From the NCBI GenBank assembly GCA_019843655.1, contig JACDQD010000104.1, forward strand, positions 7,378,001 to 7,442,000: a stretch of DNA of 64,000 bases. Reading direction: 5' to 3'. Below are positions 59,301 to 64,000 of this stretch, one piece after another; positions within the stretch are counted from its first letter, which is position 1, and each line of letters opens with the position of its first letter. The notes beneath the pieces are model-generated. The model saw only the letters and a list, made by a program, of their open reading frames with translations. It searched no databases and was not told where the DNA came from. Position numbers and translations under genes: made by a program. The stretch comes from Lethocerus indicus (taxonomy: Eukaryota > Arthropoda > Insecta > Hemiptera > Belostomatidae).

Positions 59301-62300
59301 CTGCCTAACTAATTACTTAAATACGATTGTCGTATCTGTAAAAATAAGACTTTCAAAACGGTAACTTAGGAAAAAAATATTATTTTGTATATAGTAAAAT
59401 TGATAAAGAAAAAGAATAAAAGCGATTCCATTTTATGTTAGATACGGCGGAACTTGCTTTATTATGATAAATTTTTTAAAATAAACAAATCGGGAATGAA
59501 CGATTAGATTAGATATACGCGCGTACTACCTGCATTTAAGTAGCCGCCATATTTAACTGGCGCATTTTCTTTATTTCTTACACCTTCTTCGATAGTTCGC
59601 CTGCAGTAATTTTGGCCGGTTATTTATTTAAAAATAAATTATATACGACGCGAAATATGGAAATAAACGCGTACATACCATATAAATCGTTTTACAATAC
59701 ATCCCGATACAAAAATTATCAATATCTGCAATAAAAACACTTTACACCTTTATACTTTACAGCAAGCAGATGACTACCTTCCTTGAAAACACACACATAT
59801 AAACATATACATAAATAGACACAGTATATATAACATTTAACCTACTCTTAGTTGGAATTTCTTTTTTTCACAAATATATATAGAATATATCACGGTGAAT
59901 ATGAATAAATAGAAATAGATTGAAATTTAATTGCGGCACTTACTGTTCCTATGAAGGTGTTCTATTTCAAATTCACACTGTTGAAACTTCATAATGCACT
60001 TTCACCCACTGCAGTAATTCGTTGGATTGAAATGTTTGAATGAAATATGAAAAAGTTATCTTCGAGGTGATTAGTTCCTGTTTCTCGCTGAAGACAAGTA
60101 TGCACTGTTTTTGCAGTCTTCCTTAAGTCAACTGATTAATTAATTGTATCAAATTAATTAAAACATATTCAGTTTGCTCCAAAGTAAATATGAAATGCCA
60201 GGTCTAATGAAAAAATATGATATATAACTTACCTTTCTGGTGTAAACAATTAAAATTAAATCTGCAACTGGAAATTTGCAATTTGATTGTATGCAAATAC
60301 AATCCCATTCAGTTGATTTGATGAAGTCATCATAGTTTTAAATCTTTCTCTTCCTCTATAATTGTGATTTAAACATATTTCATAATGTGTATTATAAAAA
60401 TTAATTCATTGCTAGAACATTCACATTGGCTTTCCTAATGTCTGATATGAATATAAATTTGCAAAATATAACATTTCATTTTCATGATAGCACCAATCTG
60501 TAATTGTTAACTCTGATAATAAATCATTTTAAACTGATAATAAATTACTAATGAAACAACAGTTAAGGCACCCAGGGGTTACCTCCACTTCTACATCTAG
60601 TTTAGACATAAGGGAAGTGGGAAAGTAGCTGAAGAGCAGGAATTAAAATATATGTAAAAAATAAATGTAATAGTAGTTATATTTTGTATAACCTAACCTA
60701 ACCTATCGAGGCCTGGGTGCATTGACTGAAAATCAGCCAATTACTCAAATATACCATCCTAAACAGGAATATGCCATCCTAAACAGAAATATACCGTCCA
60801 AAATATAACAAAAATATCTATAACAAAGTTGATTAATAAGGCTAGATGTCAAACATACATAATTCACATTAGGAATATGCACAGATATATATAAGAGTTC
60901 ACCATTGTTTTTCTGAACTTTAAATTCAGCTCTATATACTGATACTTGCAAACTAAGTGAGAATGCTTTGGTTAATTTTCTGGTTGGAAACACTTAATTG
61001 GTTGTAGGAAATTATATGAAAATGTACAATTCCTTTTTTTGCTTAATATTAATTGCATATTATAACTTTACTGCTCATCCAAAACAACTTCATATTAACA
61101 TCCATCATAAGCATTTTTGTAGCTCGTGATAGCATCTTAAAGTTTACCAACTCAATCAACAAAGTAAAATTTATTTGCCCATGCCTTCAGTAACAAACTA
61201 ATGATATCCTTTCCTCTACAATATTCCTGTAAATAGAACAATACTTCCTTTGCACTAAATAGTTGAGTAGAACAAAATTCATGATTTGAAAATATCAAGG
61301 CACATAAGTACACAACTATTTCATGTTCATTTTCACAAATAAATTTGCAAGTAACACTCATTAAATATAGTTGTAGTGTTTCATTTTTACTAAAGAGAAA
61401 CTGCAAGTGAGACAAATCACTACAGTATATATAGTCTCGTTATATGTCTTAATCTAAACAGGGCATGGTGTGGTGATCTCAAGAAAAATGAAATCAACAA
61501 TCACCATTGATACAACCAGTATCAGAATCTGTATTTACTTGGCCCTAGACATACCATTGATTATAACATTGGAATTATAGATGCAATAAAAACATTCTAT
61601 AAGAATCTTTTTATATAATTCATGGTACAATCCATTACAATATTTTTATAAACAAATGTACTATACTATACACACGCACAGAATTAATGTGTTCTTCAAA
61701 TATTAACCCCCTGTCCTAGAAAAAAACTACATACCTATAACATTATGTAATGGAATAATAGAAAAAAAATGAGTAATATATATTCAAATGAAGTTTAATA
61801 TTTCAACCAATTTCATATTTTAAACAGATTGATAGTGCAAAATACAAGAGATTTTATAATAAAACACTATACAATCTGAATAAATGTTAGCAGGAATAAA
61901 AATATACAAAATTGGCTTTGTCTCCTCCTTCCCTGTGGCATATAAAAATGTTTCTTCACCAACACGAACATGAATTGGTTTCTTCACCAATAACAGAACT
62001 GTTTATGAGTTATTAATATTAAATAATCAACACATAATAATGAACACTACACATTAGGAAGAGAAGACAAAATTAGGTGGTATTACAAATATTAAAATAT
62101 ACATTACAATTCTTCATAATTTCTTTCAACAATCCAATGTATTTGTACACTTCATTATATATTTGAATAATATATAAATTTAAAAAGAAACCTAATGAAA
62201 ACACATTAAACATGGTATTACTCTAAAAATCAATGTAAAGAGAAACTGTTCTACTACCTTGGTACTGAAAAATGATGCCAGTTCATAATCCAACACAAAA

Positions 62301-63119
62301 AAAACCTTAACATTTCACTATTACAACAAAATTGCCACAAACATAAACTCAAGATTACTGTTCTCATTCATAATTCAAACAATGAACACATTTGTATTGT
62401 TTTTGGTGTGTCATCATCACAAAATGTGAATTTGCCTGAATCTTTCTTTTAAAACACTTGTGTGATATTGACTAGTTCTTTCCCTAGAATGTTAAAAAAA
62501 AAGGAAAGAATCATTAGGAGAGAAGAATTATTATTAGAAATGAATATAATATCAAATTACCTTATATAAAAATTGTCAATACACTTCAAATTAATTTGTT
62601 TTACTTTACCTGATTTGCTAAAGTGAATCTTGAAAAAGGTTTGGGGTGAAAATCACATTTAGAACACCTTTTTTTAAAAATAAAGGAATGTGTGATTCAT
62701 TAAAAGATCACTCGCTTCTAGGCGCTCAATATGAAAACTTTTGGAGACTGAAAGATCATAATAATTTTACTTGAAAAAATTAAATTATCATTAATAATTA
62801 TTGCAATGTCAAAAAACTTTGCAAGATTAAAATTATGATCAAATATAAACCTTCCAGTGTCAATGGTCAGTCCAAACATTTATTTTTAAATTTAAATATT
62901 TTTCTTATATCTTAGATTGACATTTGCATACTTTCACATTGCATTTTATATGGTATTAATTATTGGAAATCACAATTGCAAACCTTGGTTTGAATTTTTC
63001 TTATAAACAAATAATTGGTCAGAAATTTGAATTATTAAGATTTTAGAGGATTCGAGGATATTAAAATAAATTTAATTTCTGGGGATTAAAATAAGGGAAA
63101 TAAATTAAACAAAACTTAC
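59301..63119. other. region between chromodomain units; no assigned exon
   Basis: AT-rich. CpG is normal to about 59700 and then very low to 63119. Contains the second copy of the 26-kb dispersed repeat, a small tandem repeat at 60751-60808 (units of about 20 bases around CCATCCTAAACAG) and an MDM2-like minus-strand peptide near 61210-61275. A strong minus-strand donor AAAG|GTAAGT at about 60228-60236 lacks a convincing coding exon. Confidence 0.4.
60600..60740 (+). repeat. dispersed repeat, copy 2, with telomere-motif insertion
   Basis: Same orientation partner of 26030-26190. It keeps CATAAGGGAAGTGGGAAAGT, GTAGCTGAAGAGC, TTATATTTTGTATA and GGCCTGGGTGCAT. Between the last two words it carries AACCT three times (60690-60704), which is TTAGG on the other strand. 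Confidence 0.6.
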
Positions 63120-63263
63120 TTTAGCAAGGAATTCTGTAAGAAGATTATCACAATTGAGGTTGCTCTCCGGTTCCCAGGTGTCATCCTTCTGTGAGTATCC
63201 TTTCCATCTAACAAGGAATTCTCTTTTCCCCTTTTTCTTCCGCATAGTTAAAATTTTTTCAAC
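63120..63263 (-). CDS. chromodomain unit B, chromodomain exon
   Basis: Acceptor TTTTCAG, donor AAA|GTAAGT, 48 codons. Core [20 protein letters not shown] is diagnostic of a chromodomain. Confidence 0.93.
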
Positions 63264-64000
63264 CTGAAAACAATCAAATCTAAATTACAAACATTCAATG
63301 TAATTTTAACCCAGACCATCAATTTCCCAAATCAGAACTTGTTAGCTAATAAAAATTCTATGAAGATAGTCAGGCATAAATATAAAAATGAGTAAAAGAT
63401 CAAATCTTGTGATTTTCAGTTAACACTATTGCACATAATAAATAAAGCAAAGGAAATCAAACAATATTCTTACTTCATATATATCCTTCTTTTTTTTTCC
63501 TTTTGGTGATTGTGCTTTTGTTGATTTACCTTTGGTGGGCATCACCTTTCTAGGTGGCTGAGATTTCCCGCCCTATTCGTAATTAAAACCAATATAAAAT
63601 ATATAAGGAACATATGGTAAAGTTTTCAAAATAAAGTTTAATTATACAAAAAACAGAATATATTCTAAAGCATTCTATTTATCTGAAGCATTTACATGTT
63701 AGAACACAGCCAATTCTTAAGCATGTTAAATAAATTTCTATTAAATCTCTTTTATTGTAATTTATTTATGATTAACCTATACTATACTTTTATTGTTCCA
63801 AAATTGAACAAAGTTACAAAAACATTTCCTAGATGCAGTAGTTTATCACTGGAATAATAAAATGAACAGATGGAATATTACAGTGACTAATCTATTTGAG
63901 CAGTCATACTCTGAAAGTTATATAGGTATCTCAGATTCATTTTTATTATTTTTTATGATTAAACAAAGTACCTCTTCTTTTTCCAGTTGATTTTGCCTTG
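63120..64000 (-). CDS. second chromodomain unit, 5' end beyond the window
   Basis: Minus-strand exons 63972-64000 (partial), 63474-63572 and 63120-63263, all phase 0. The first ends in a Gln/Glu/Lys stretch. The second is a basic linker ([20 protein letters not shown]) ending KKKKDIYE. The third is the chromodomain body: [44 protein letters not shown]. The cage residues Tyr, Trp and TWEPE are in place, so it should read methyl-lysine. Exon layout (linker ending DIYE or GEYK, then chromodomain body) matches the gene at 55284-58036, so the two are related by duplication. No downstream exon of its own was found. The last visible exon ends at a clean donor (AAA|GTAAGT), so it may splice to the downstream gene's exons. 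Confidence 0.85.
63474..63572 (-). CDS. chromodomain unit B, linker exon
   Basis: Acceptor TACGAATAG, donor GAA|GTAAGA, exactly 33 codons, phase 0 both ends. Lys/Pro/Ser-rich, nuclear-localisation-like. Confidence 0.8.
63972..64000 (-). CDS. chromodomain unit B, partial upstream exon
   Basis: 29 bases up to donor GAG|GTACTT. In the frame required by the next exon they read RQNQLEKEE. The exon continues past the window edge. Confidence 0.5.

Noticed and set aside
60228..60236. Strong minus-strand donor AAAG|GTAAGT
   Set aside because: No preceding open exon with a good acceptor; may belong to a non-coding exon but unsupported.
1..64000. CRISPR arrays, bacterial operons, ribosomal RNA, viral genes
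   Set aside because: No regularly spaced repeats, no ribosome-binding-site organisation and no rRNA motifs; the window is spliced eukaryotic DNA.

Overview
The window is arthropod, most likely insect, nuclear DNA. It shows spliced genes with GT-AG introns, a 5'-truncated Jockey-type non-LTR retrotransposon, tRNA-derived SINE-like heads, foldback elements and short runs of the insect telomere motif (TTAGG read from the other strand). I cannot name the species. No bacterial, organellar or viral genes and no CRISPR array are visible. All gene models are exon chains built by eye from splice sites, reading phase and family recognition. No alignment or transcript data were available.

Layout. About 1-11.5 kb is mostly non-coding, with a possible minus-strand exon at its left edge (291-606), a 47-codon signal-peptide-like ORF (2937-3080), a repeat arm, tRNA-like SINE heads and a repeated octamer block. 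From 11.5 to 29.2 kb, plus strand, lies a gene of 24 coding exons whose phases all agree. It encodes a 1,314-residue coiled-coil protein that I do not recognise, and it carries an internally duplicated motif at exon ends. From about 30 to 44.2 kb, plus strand, is a clear orthologue of TMEM117: 13 coding exons, 775 residues, with a long low-complexity N-terminal extension. It has a probable separate leader exon and a long AT-rich downstream stretch that may be 3' UTR.

From 55.3 to 58.0 kb, minus strand, is a small complete chromodomain gene of 4 exons and 174 residues, with a retrotransposon fragment in its last intron. From 63.1 kb to the window edge, minus strand, is a second chromodomain unit whose 5' end is outside the window. 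Every visible intron in both chromodomain units is phase 0, so the two could be tandem paralogues or parts of one locus.

The three loci show no functional link to each other. By eye, CpG is scarce in the introns and flanks of TMEM117 and the right-hand chromodomain unit, but common across the coiled-coil gene and at the putative promoter islands near 30.0, 34.0-35.2 and 58.0-59.6 kb. This mosaic suggests germline gene-body methylation of the first two and not of the coiled-coil gene. No wholly new biological system is evident. The items most worth follow-up are the unrecognised coiled-coil gene, the TMEM117 extension, the chromodomain cassettes and the foldback families.
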